NCBI GenBank assembly: GCA_036927565.1
Contig: JAYESD010000010.1
Span: 116,218,866 to 116,282,865 of the forward strand
Source of the DNA: Tuctoria greenei
Lineage: Eukaryota; Streptophyta; Magnoliopsida; Poales; Poaceae
Length of the DNA: 64,000 nt
Reading direction: 5' to 3'
Positions 33,740-43,524 of the stretch are shown piece by piece; positions within the stretch are counted from its first letter, which is position 1; the number at the start of each line of letters is the position of its first letter. Below the pieces are notes generated by a model. It saw only the letters and a list, made by a program, of their open reading frames with translations. It was not told the DNA's origin and did not search any database. Made by a program: the position numbers and the translations under genes.

Positions 33740-34507
33740 CTCCGTTTTGGACGTTCTACATATGAACGCAAAGGGGAGAGGATAAGCTTTCCAACGGTGC
33801 TGTTCCCATGTCAAAATTCGTTGGGAATCGACGGGAATCGTTGAAACAAAATTGAGTTCAAAATCTGTCAGGGTACTGCGCCACCGTATTGGGCCATTGG
33901 GCCTTGTATCAAGTCTAAGTTCATTATTTTCGTATCTTAGGGTTAGTTCACAACCCCAACACCCCCTTGGACGTTCTCCCACCTATATATACTCCATAGT
34001 AGCCGCCATAAACAACTGGATTTTGCTTAGATCAATAATATCGCCATTCTTCAGTTTGTGAGACACCAACTTAGCAATTCAGATTGCTTCTACCTTTTCT
34101 TGCTTGTGTCCTCGGTTGCATGCATCCTTTGTGTCATCTAGTTTTGTCTCATGTCTTGCTTGCTTGAACTACTAGGAACACATTTAGGACAACAACTTTG
34201 ACAAGTACTTTGGACACTTATTCAACTTTACTATTTGATTGCATTGTTGCTAATATTTGTTACATATAAAGTGCCATCCAAGCTACACTTTACTCTTGAG
34301 CAGAATTGATACACCTTTGCAATCATCCCACGCTTCATTGGTTTCTTCATACCGGCCACCGTTTGCCACCTGCAGTGTTGGTAAGAACACTTGTAAGAGC
34401 GTGATAAGACGCTTGAGAGTGTGTGATTACACTTCCATATTGCCATTATCCTTTGTAATTGATAGGGATAACAATATTTTTTTGTTGTCTTCTGTTTGCT
34501 ACTAACA
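33740..34507 (+). repeat. U unit 1: LTR-like non-coding region
   Basis: Contains CCTATATATACTCC (TATA-like, 33982-33995), then TAGTAGCCGCC and a short transcribed-type leader. Compared with unit 2 about 1.0 kb is missing after CGGTTGCA (34119), equivalent to 36746-37735. Confidence 0.55.
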
Positions 34508-35670
34508 ATGTCAGTAAAAGCAAGAATCATACATTATATGTTGAGATGATTGACATGATGAAGACAGCGATGGAGTTGCTCACTAAGAATCAAACATCAT
34601 ATAAGGTTTAACATGGCATTCAGACCATCTTTTCAACTCCTTCCAGAGAAAGTAATTATATTCTTCCATCTCTTCCTTCTTATGATGGTTTTGGTTACGA
34701 TGAATATATTGCTTGGGAAATAGAGTTGGATAAATTTTTTGAACAATATGATATGTGTGAGAGGAGAAAAATTAGAAATTTTACAAGTGCATTAGTAGGT
34801 TGTGCATTAACTTGGTGGAACAATTTAAATGATTTAGAAAAACCTCGAACATGGAAGGATATGAAAATATGTATGCGAGAAACTTTTATGAATGTATCTA
34901 ATTGCAAAGATGAAGTGCATCAATTTGTGGAGAAATTTCTTGTTGTACCTCCTTTTGCGGCTAACGTTTTGCAGGACAATATAGAAAACAATATAGATGA
35001 TGCAAAAGAAAATGAGGCTTTCGACAACACTTGTGAAATTTAGATGGATCAACTCATAATGCACTCAAAATCACTGCTGAAAATGGTAAGGCAAAACATT
35101 CTACAAATACAGAAGGTGAGAAGTTTTTCGATGTTCTGAATTTTTCCACCAATTATGCTATTTTCGAGAAGCAACTATTAGAATCGTTTATTTATACACT
35201 ATTGTCACATGTTGATTTTCCTGCTGATCGTTGTGCTAAGAAAGAGTTGTGTGATACTTATATTGTACCTATGCTACAACAATCAAATGAATTTGATACT
35301 TTATCACTCACTTGTGCTGAAATTAAGCATTTGATTCCAATTACATGTGAAAGGGATGAGCTAAAATTGTTGTCATCTCTAAATACTTTGGGTTATATTG
35401 AATTTGACACTCTTTGTGATCTAGATATCGTAGAGAAGAGAATATTTTCCCAATCTGAATTGTCTTTGTTAAGTAGAAATTTTTTTGATGCTATAGGCAA
35501 ATATGAACATAGTGGTATGTTTATGGTGCATAAAGATTACATATGTTCAAATGCAAAAACTCCTTTTGTGCTGCAACAACATGGTGAAACGAATGGAAGC
35601 ACTAACACTAATAATTATTTGTCAAGTTTTTCTAGTATTTTTTCTTGCAGCACGAACAACATTTAATAGA
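34508..35670 (+). pseudogene. U unit 1: Gypsy gag
   Basis: Homologous to the unit 2 gag. A one-base loss right after the ATG (34514) and a TAG at 35041 break it. Retrotransposon-gag landmarks are ALTWWNNLNDLEKPRTWKDM (about 34805-34865) and MCERRKIRN (34750). Downstream pieces are at 35202-35666. Confidence 0.75.
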
Positions 35671-35936
35671 GGAGCTTTGTTCGCTGCGGTTGTGCAATAT
35701 GGACAACGCTCATTCTACCCCCAAATCAAGCCTCTTTGCTAGACATAGGAGTAAGCCAAGGATGGCTTGTCATAAAGAAGGGAAGAATGATAAGATCATG
35801 CACATTATCATTGCACGAATAAACATAGCACAATGTTTATTTGTTTGGGATCCTGGTTCAAGTGAAATGGTCATGATTATTTGATGGAGAACATGGAGAT
35901 GGTGCACTATATCGTCCACCACCTTGGCCTCCTCCT

Positions 35937-36569
35937 TTGATGCACACAAGAGGATTTGATAGCGTTGCACATATGGACTTAAACATGAGAGAAGATGAAC
36001 TTGAGTCGAGGACGACTCCAATTCAAAAAGGGGAGGATGATAAAGACATCACTTCTATGGATACAAACAACATTCCATTGAGCATACATGATGCAATCAA
36101 TAGAGTTCACACACAACAATTAATTTTAGAGGTGAACTCGTTCTTATATGTTTCCTTATATGTTTTTGAGAATAGATTGCTACCTAATGACTTAATTGTG
36201 ATTAGGATCCATGGAGAAGATCAAGGAGTAATTGGAGTAAGATTTAGGGGCATGGAGGGCCAGAAATTACGTTCAAAGAAGATGGAAACCGACCCCAACT
36301 CAAATTCGTGTCCAACTCAGAGTCCAGAAGCAGTTCACACTAAAATGGACGCTCAGGACGCATACAAACTCCGTTTTGGACGTTCTACATATGCACGCAA
36401 AGGGGAGAGGATAACATTTCCAATGGCGCTGTTCCCATGTCAAAATACCTACAGAATCGACGGGAATCGTCGAAACAAAATTGAGTTCAGAATCTGTCAG
36501 GGTGATGTGCCACCGTATTGGGCCATTGGGCCTTGTATCAAGTCTAAGTCTATTATTTTCGTATATTAG
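35937..36569 (+). pseudogene. U unit 2: pol C-terminal-like ORF, extended
   Basis: A 210-codon ORF. The first 100 codons match the unit 1 remnant (EVNSFLYVSLYVFENRLL, NDLIVIRIHGED). The rest (KMETDPNSNSCPTQSPE, LRFGRSTYARKGERITFP, PPYWAIGPCIKSK) runs into the LTR-like segment and is probably not a conserved protein part. Confidence 0.5.
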
Positions 36570-38121
36570 GGTTAGGTCACGACCCCAACACCCCATTGGA
36601 CGTACTCCCACCTATACTCCATAGTAGCCGCCATAAACAATTGGGTTTTGCTTAGATCAATAATATCGTTGTTCTTCGGTTCGTGAGGCCCCAGCTTAGC
36701 AATTCAGATTGCTTCTACCTTGTTTTTGCTTGTGTTGTCGGTTGCACTTGCAGGGATTAGCATTCTTGGCAAGGTCAATCGTGTGCAGCATGGTTGATAA
36801 CCAACGAAGCGGTGGTGTAGTGATTGCAGGGGTTTTTCGAGTTCTACTCGAGAGCCTCGGATCATCAACGTCGACATCTCCACATCAATCGACTTATCCA
36901 TTACCTATCGGAAGATCGGGCCTTAAACCTTTTTCTCATCAATTGATATTAGATTTTCAGGTTGCCCATTAGGTAATTCATCTATCCATTACATTAGTTT
37001 TGTTTTTCATACCTAGAGTCCACAAAAAACTTGCAGTTTAGTAGATCTTTTCATTACTTTGTCCAAACCACCATTGAGCCTTTGCAACTTTCGTTTTCAG
37101 TTTGGTTTTGTTGAGTTTGTGTCCATTGTTGAGTCATATTGCTGGTTTAGAAATTGTTTTTGGTCTTAGTTTGAGTTTTGTATTGTGTTGATTCATCCTC
37201 TTGAATCACGTCATCACGTCCAGATTAGATTCATCTCTGTCCAGTTTGGTATTTTCATCATATATCACTCATACGAATACGGATTTTGGAGTTCTTGTAC
37301 TTTATAGAAAGCTTAAGAAGTTCTCTATAACTTTCGTATTCATAGGTTTCCCAAAAAACGGAGCTATCATGGTCAAAAGTGCATTAGATCTGAATCTGTT
37401 CCCGACCTAGAATTTCTGAACAGTCTGTATTTCGGGGACAATATCTCATATTGTTATTGTACAAAATAGGTCTTCCATATAGAAATTAAAGAGGAGAGAT
37501 ATATCTACAATCTTGCTGTTGTAAGTTTTTCTATTTAGAGCTTCTAAGTGTGCCTATTTGTCCTTGGAATATTGAGCAGAAAATCTGCAACAGAGACAGG
37601 AGATATCTTTGATTGGTTTTTATTGTGTTCTTCTTTTGCAGCACATTCCGAGAAAAGAAAGACAAAAGAAAAAGTCAAGTGCAAAACAAGATACAAAAGC
37701 CGCACAAAAAATAGAAGAAACAAAACAAAAGTGCTTGCATCCTTTGTATCATCTAGTTTTGTCTCATGTCTTGCTTGCTTGAACTACTAGGAACACATTT
37801 AGGCCAACAACTTTGACAAGTACTTTTGACACTTATTCAACTTTACTATTTGATTGCATTGTTGCTAATCCTTGCTACATATAAAGTGCCATCCAAACTA
37901 CACTTTACTCTTGAGCAGAATTGATACACCTTTGCAATCATCCCACACTTCATTAGTTTCTTCATACCGGCCACCGTTTGCCACCTGCAGTGTCTGTAAG
38001 AACACTTGTAAGAGCGTGATAAGACGCTTGAGAGTGTGTGATTCCACTTCCATATTGCCATTATCCTTTGTAGTTGATAGGGATAACAATATTTTTTGTT
38101 TTTTTCTGTTTGCTACTAACA
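36570..38121 (+). repeat. U unit 2: LTR-like region and leader
   Basis: Contains TAGTAGCCGCC and R-U5-type sequence like unit 1, then about 1.0 kb (36746-37735) absent from unit 1, ending in an A-rich stretch (37640-37735). After that both units share TTGCATCCTTTGT to the gag start. No tRNA-complementary site was recognised. Confidence 0.5.
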
Positions 38122-39275
38122 ATGTCAGGTAAAAGCAAGAATCATGCTTTATATGCTGAGATGATTGACACGATGAAGACGACGATGGAGTTGATCGCTA
38201 AGAATCAAACATCAACCAAGGTTTCACATGGCATTCAGACCATCTTTACAACTCCTTCCACAAAAAATAATTATATTCTTCCATCTCTTCCTTCTTATGA
38301 TGGTTTTGGTTACGATGAATATATTGCTTGGGAAATAGAGTTGGATAAAAATTTTGGACAATGTCATATGTGTGAGAGGAGAAAAATTAGAAATGTTGCA
38401 AGTGCATTAGTAAGTTGGGCATTAACTTGGTGGAACAATTTAAATGATTTAGAAAAACCTCGAACATGGAAGGATATGAAAATTTGTATGCGAGAAACTT
38501 TTATGAATGCATCTAATTGCAAAGATGAAGTGCATCAATTTGTGGAGAAATTTCTTGTTGTACCTCCTTTTGTGGCTAACGTTTTGTGGGACAATATAGA
38601 AAATAATATAGATGATGAAAAAGAGAACGAGGCTTTCGACAACACTTGTGAAATTTTAGATGGATCAACTCATAATGCACTCGAAATCACTGCTGAAAAT
38701 GGTAAGGCAAAACATTCTACAATTACAGAAGGTGAGAAGTTTTGGATGTTCTGAATTTTTCCACCAATCATGCTATTTTTGAGGAGCAACTATTAGAATC
38801 ATTTATTTATACACTATTGTCACATGTTGATTTTCCTGCTGATCGTTGCACTAAGAAAGAGTTGTGTGATATTTATATTGTACCTATTGTGGAACAATCA
38901 AATGAATTTGATACTTTATCACTCACTTGTGCTGAAATTAAGCATTTGATTCCAATTACATGTGAAAGGGATGAGCTAAAATTGTTGTCATCTCTAAATA
39001 CTTTGGGTTATATTTAATTTGACACTCTTTGTGATCTAGATATCGTAGAGAAGAGAATATTTTCCCAATCTGAATTGCCTTTGTTAAGTAGAAATATTTT
39101 TCATGCTATAGGCAAATATGAACATAGTGGTATGTTTATGGTGCATAAAGTTTACATATGTTCAAATGCGAAAACTCCTTTTGTGCTGCAACAACATGGT
39201 GAAACGAATGGAAGCACTAACACTAATAATTATTTGTCAAGTTTTTCTAGTATTTTTTTTCTTGCAGCATGAACA
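38122..39275 (+). pseudogene. U unit 2: Gypsy gag
   Basis: Starts MSGKSKNHALYAEMIDTMK. The frame stays open to 38754, covering the retrotransposon-gag core YIAWEIELDKNFGQCHMCER and ALTWWNNLNDLEKPRTWKDM. A +1 shift then continues as LNFSTNHAIFEEQLLESFIY (38742-39017), a stop at 39015, and ICSNAKTPFVLQQHGE (39075-39272). No zinc knuckle or protease follows. Confidence 0.78.
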
Positions 39276-39477
39276 ACATTTAATAGAGGAGCATTGTTCG
39301 CTGCGGTTGTGCAATATGGACAACGCTCATTCTACCCCCAAATCAAGCCTCTTTGCTGGTCATACGAGCAAGCTGAGGACGGCTTGTCATAAAGAAGGGG
39401 AGAATGATAAGATCATTGCACGAATAAACATAGCACAATGTTTATTTGTTTGGGATCCTGGTTCAAGTGAATGGTCA

Positions 39478-39730
39478 TTTGGACTTTGGTATTAAACTTG
39501 GTTGTGTGCCTCTCCTTTGTGACAATGAAAGTGCGGTTAAGATTGCTAAAAACCCCGTTCAACACTCCCGCACTAAGCACATTGATATTCGCCATCATTT
39601 CTTAAGGGACCATGAAGCTAAGGGAGACATCTTCTTGCGAGGTGTTAGGTCTGAAGAACAATTGGCGGATATGTTCAGTAAGCCACATCATGTAAGTTGC
39701 CATGATCATGTAAGAATGCATCTCATATAG
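39478..39730 (+). pseudogene. V: RNase H C-terminal fragment
   Basis: GIKLGCVPLLCDNESAVKIA, HIDIRHHFLRDHEAKGD and GVRSEEQLADMFSKP, the end of a Copia polymerase. It has no start of its own and is fused out of context to U sequence. Compared with SIRE-1 about 50 bp are missing after KPH/KPL. Confidence 0.85.
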
Positions 39731-39778
39731 GTCTTGTCTAACTTTCAAAGGATAGGGGTGAGCAAGGGTTAGCTTGGG

Positions 39779-39985
39779 ATGGAGGTTCCTTTGGGTTTCC
39801 CCAAGGCTTGGAGAGTGGCTCTCCCTGAAGAAGCCTTTGAAAGGTTCAAATTTGGCAAGATAGATTTAATTTATGTCTTGCATGATGCCTGCCATATAGA
39901 CTTGCACTCACGTTTAATTTCTTGCATTATAAACTGTTTGTCATTGCATATGGTAGATTGTCACAAAGGGGAACCCACTTCATGA
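39779..39985 (+). pseudogene. V: small post-pol ORF, frameshifted
   Basis: MEVPLGFPKAWRVALPEEAF matches the SIRE-1 small ORF at 8054-7830 almost perfectly for about 45 codons. A one-base deletion near 39918 then shifts the frame. Product unknown. Confidence 0.4.
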
Positions 39986-40296
39986 GAAAGAGACTTGTTT
40001 GAAATGCAATATCTCAACTCATATGATGTGGAAAGAACAAAATGTTAGGTGCGTTAATTCCTAAAGGAACATGCTTTAAAGAGATATAAGTATTCATCCT
40101 CTAGCTCACAAAGCATGGGCCTTACATTTTATTTGGATTTATTCCTTATTTTCTTCGGTGTTCTATTTGCTTTAGGGCTTAGCCAAGTTATTGGCAATTA
40201 GTACTTTTGAGGGATAAGGGGTTGCCCAAAAAGTCCTAAGACTTGTGTTTCTCGTTGTGTGTTTAAGTCAAAGGACATATATGGGATGTTGCTGTT

Positions 40297-40620
40297 TTGT
40301 GGTCATCGGATTATCCGATGCTTAGGGTAGAACTATCATCGGATCAGTTTGTGTTCAAGTGCCAAGAGTCAGCTAAGTTAGAAAGTCAAATCAACCGATG
40401 AGTTCATTCTGAGAAACATCGGAGCATCCGATGTTCACATTTTTGGAGTTGTGCTAAATTCCACCGATGCAAATACTTTCCAAGTCGGATCATCCGGCGT
40501 CAATAGTACTTTTGGAATACCCTTACTGTACTATTCAACCGATGCAACCCTCATCTTACGCCGGTTCATCCGATGTTAAATTTTGAGCTAGGGTTCGGGC
40601 CCCACCTATTTAGCGTGCCG
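40297..40620 (+). promoter_or_regulatory. V: internal LTR-type motif cluster and TATA-like box
   Basis: CATCGGATTATCCGATG, CATCGGAGCATCCGATG, GTCGGATCATCCGGCG and CCGGTTCATCCGATG, with scattered ACCGATG half-sites, lie within 280 bp. They are followed by CCTATTTAGC (40606) and a GC-rich leader. The LTR U3 of the same element has the same motif set and then CTATTTATACCCC (44318-44330). Confidence 0.55.
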
Positions 40621-41028
40621 TTTCACCTCCTTTTCTCTCTCCCCGACTCTGCTCACCACCACCGACGCTTCGCGCCCTCTCTCCGCCGCCGCCGCTCCGT
40701 GCTTTGCCGGTCGCCGCCCTCCAACCGCCGCCCTCCGGCCGCCACCGCCTCCGGCCACCACCGCCCTCCGGCCGTCGCCGCCACTCAGCACCGCCTTCCC
40801 ATGCAGCGCTGCCGCCTCCCCAAGCAGCACCGCCGCCGCCTCCCCACGCCTCACCGGTGCCGCACCTCTGCCGCCGCCCACATCGCACTGCCGCCCTCTG
40901 CGCCGCTGTGGTGCCCCCCTACGGTCGTTGTTGCTTCACCGCTAGGGTTCCCCGGCCGCGACGATCTTTGCATCACCGTCCCGTGTGCTCGAGCTCGTTT
41001 GTGCTGCGTGCTCATCCTCGTCGTCGTC
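40621..41028 (+). other. V: GC-rich leader of accessory ORF
   Basis: About 400 bp rich in CCG/CTC, homologous to 6800-7230 of SIRE-1. Overlapping open frames on both strands are low-complexity Pro/Arg/Gly and are not counted as genes. Confidence 0.55.
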
Positions 41029-43197
41029 ATGGGCCGCGACAAGAAGGGAAAGGGCAAGGCTATTGAGGAGCCGGCCACCAAAAATTAGAAGTTGTCGAAG
41101 GAGGCAAAGAAAGCTTTGATGGCTGCTCGCGCAACTGAGGAGCGAGAGCGAGGCCGATGAGGATCGTTGAGGATCCACAAGGCCCGACAGAGGCAGCCTC
41201 CGGTGCCTGAGGAGTCAAAGGAGGAAGAGGAGCCTGAAGTGCCGCTTGTTCGCCGGCGCTCAGCCAGGACCCGAGGGAGTCATCCAGCTGCAGCCCCAAG
41301 ACAGAGACCGTCAGCAGCTGACCTTCAGGAGGACAGGGCGGCCCAGAGAGCCGTCTATGAGATGGACACCAACATCCGTATTGGTGCGGGTGTCCGGCTG
41401 ACAAATTACAGGAAGATGAAGGCCAAGCAGCTCAGGAAGCTTAGGTGGAACATTTTACTTGAGGAGTGGTTCCCGTAGCCCTGAGAGGCACTTGTGGACA
41501 GCCGCTTTTGGATCCTGACACAGGCGTCGCTGTATGAAACTTACAGACGTCGGGGCCATAAGCTCTTCCAGCACAATTTCCTGGATTGGGATCAGCGTGC
41601 GCTTGCAACCGAGACGGAGATATGCCCTTACTTTGAGAGGTATAGAGGGCTAGTGGAGCTGATGTCTTACGAGAGGGGTGCCTATGTGGAGGACTGGGTT
41701 CGAGTATTCTATACCACACTTTACGTCTCTGAGGGTCGTAGATCCATTGATTTCATGTTCATGGGCCAGCATCACCATCTGACCAGGCAGACTTTGGGAC
41801 AGCTGCTAGGAGTGGATCTTCATGACACATGCCTACACGAGAGAGTGTATGGACATGCTGACCCACCGAGGATGCCACTCACTGGAGGTGTGGCACCACC
41901 CCTTGAGGAGATACGCTCACTGTTTGCTCAACCTTTCTCCCTAGACCAGCCGAGGGTACCAGCTCTTCTCACTCCAGCTGCGCACACTGTGCACCTTGCC
42001 TTGTGCTGCACACTTTTGCTGAGGTCCGGATATCTTGAGGGGTTCACCAGCTTGCAGTAGATTCTCCTGTTCTAGGTTATGAATGAGATCGGGTTCGACA
42101 TTGTGGACATCCTGATATGTGAGATGGAGGACATCATTACTGATGGAGTTGGGATGATGAGGCAGCTTGTGTTTGGCCACTGGATCAGTCACTTGCTCTA
42201 CATGGTAGCTCCAGAGGGGTCCGCCGTTCGTGATAATCTCACCGACGAGAGCGTCACACGGTTCGGGCACTACCGTGCTCCAGCTCCTGGAGACCGCCGT
42301 CTTGGCCATCTAGATGAGCGTCAGGTCTGTGCTCGTCTCTCAAAGGAAGATTGGTCAGACCTGGAGAAGGAAGATGAGATACTAGCACAGGCAGAGGCTC
42401 AGGGTGGGGATCTCCAGCACATTTGGTCCAAGAGTGACACCAGCAACAGTGTCGAGGAGTACTTCCCACCTCCTCCCTCACCCAGGCAGCACGACACGGA
42501 GGCTGGAGGCTTGACTGTGCCACCTCCTACTCCACCTCCGGTGTCCGAGGCACAGGTTTCTTAGCCATCTGAGTTGACTTCTCTACTCCAGCAGATGGTT
42601 GAGTAGCAGCGTCTGGATAGGCTTGCAGCTGAGCAGGCCCGAGCTGAGCAGGCTGCGCGTCTCTTGGAGCTCCAGTAGCAGCAGCAGGAGATGCAGCGAT
42701 AGATTGCCCGCGAGAGGCGAGAGGACACTGACAGGCTGACTGGGCTGATTGATCAGATGCACCAGCGCTCTCTTGACCAGCCGTAGCAGACGCAGCAGGA
42801 GATGATGGGCATCCTGGGGTTGATCACCAACCTCTACACGCAGACCGGGATTGCCCTGCCCTTGCAGCTTCCATGCCTTGCTCCAGGTCCGCCTGTCCTG
42901 GCACCAGCTTCAGCACCAGTGCCGACCACACCGACCCCGACGATCAGCATGTCCCCACTGCTTGCTCCAGGTGCTCCTATCCACTCTCCCTTGCCGGCTA
43001 CGACGCTTTTCCAGCAGACGCCGGCATCCATTGTTAGTGCCCCTCTTCCTGCAGTCCAGTTTCAGCAGGCACCGATAGCGGCTCCCGCAGCACCCGCCAC
43101 CTCTACTCCAGCTTCGGCAGCAGCAGGCAACAGCTCTGACGACAGCACCCCCGACGGTGACCAGTTCGTCATCGCCCCGAGCGCTCAGGATCCTTAG
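41029..43197 (+). pseudogene. V: Sirevirus accessory ORF (ORF3), stop-riddled but unshifted
   Basis: 723 codons in a single frame from MGRDKKGKGKAIEEPA to QFVIAPSAQDP, interrupted by about ten stops, mostly TAG where Gln is expected (about 41086, 41476, 42058, 42074, 42562, 42604, 42676, 42700, 42784) plus TGA at about 41158 and 41482. There is no indel over 2.17 kb. Domains in order: basic N-terminus, acidic/Arg-rich linker, conserved middle (WVRVFYTTLYVSEGRRSIDF, LLGVDLHDTCLHERVYG), LICEMEDIITDGVGMMRQLV, Gln-rich coiled coil and Pro-rich tail. No signal peptide or membrane segment. Confidence 0.78.
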
Positions 43198-43524
43198 GCA
43201 CTCAACTTCCTTTTTGGTGTCTTGATGCCAAAGGGGGAGAAGAGTCAGGGGGGGTTAGCTTAGTCCCAGGGGGAGTCCTAGCTGTAGGGGGGGCTTATCT
43301 TTTTGGGAGTCTTTTGTGTTTTGGAGATTTGCTACTCTTTTGCTATTTATTGAGTATTCATGTGCCACTTCATTCTCTTGAGTTATTGATCGTTTTTGGG
43401 CGTTCAAGTTTAAGTGTGCTAAATCTTGTACTTATTGCATATCCTCTTGAGTATCATATTCTTAAATTCATTACTATTATGCTTTACTTGTTGTGTTGTC
43501 ATCAATCACCAAAAATGGGGAGAT
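43198..43524 (+). promoter_or_regulatory. V: 3' untranslated region and polypurine tract
   Basis: About 310 bp of T-rich sequence ending in CACCAAAAATGGGGAGAT (43507-43524) directly before the LTR. This is the polypurine tract, with one T inside compared with SIRE-1. Confidence 0.75.

Larger units (their letters stand above)
33163..39477 (+). mobile_element. U: tandem array of a pol-less Ty3/Gypsy family
   Basis: Three starts of the same unit (GATAAGATCAT...ATTGCACGAATAAACATAGC) at about 33163, 35790 and 39408 define two full periods of about 2.63 and 3.61 kb and a stub. Each period holds a pol C-terminus-like ORF, LTR-like non-coding sequence with a TATA region, and a Gypsy gag. No protease, RT or integrase is present. 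The clade cannot be assigned without RT. LTR borders could not be fixed. Confidence 0.7.

Noticed and set aside
34231..34530. Short ORFs repeated in both U units (34231-34530 minus, 37846-38061 minus)
   Set aside because: They lie in the non-coding leader, opposite to the element's sense; repeated only because the units are duplicated.
40606..40888. Gly-rich minus-strand ORFs opposite the V leader
   Set aside because: Composition artefact of the CCG-rich leader; no homolog opposite the SIRE-1 leader with the same reading.
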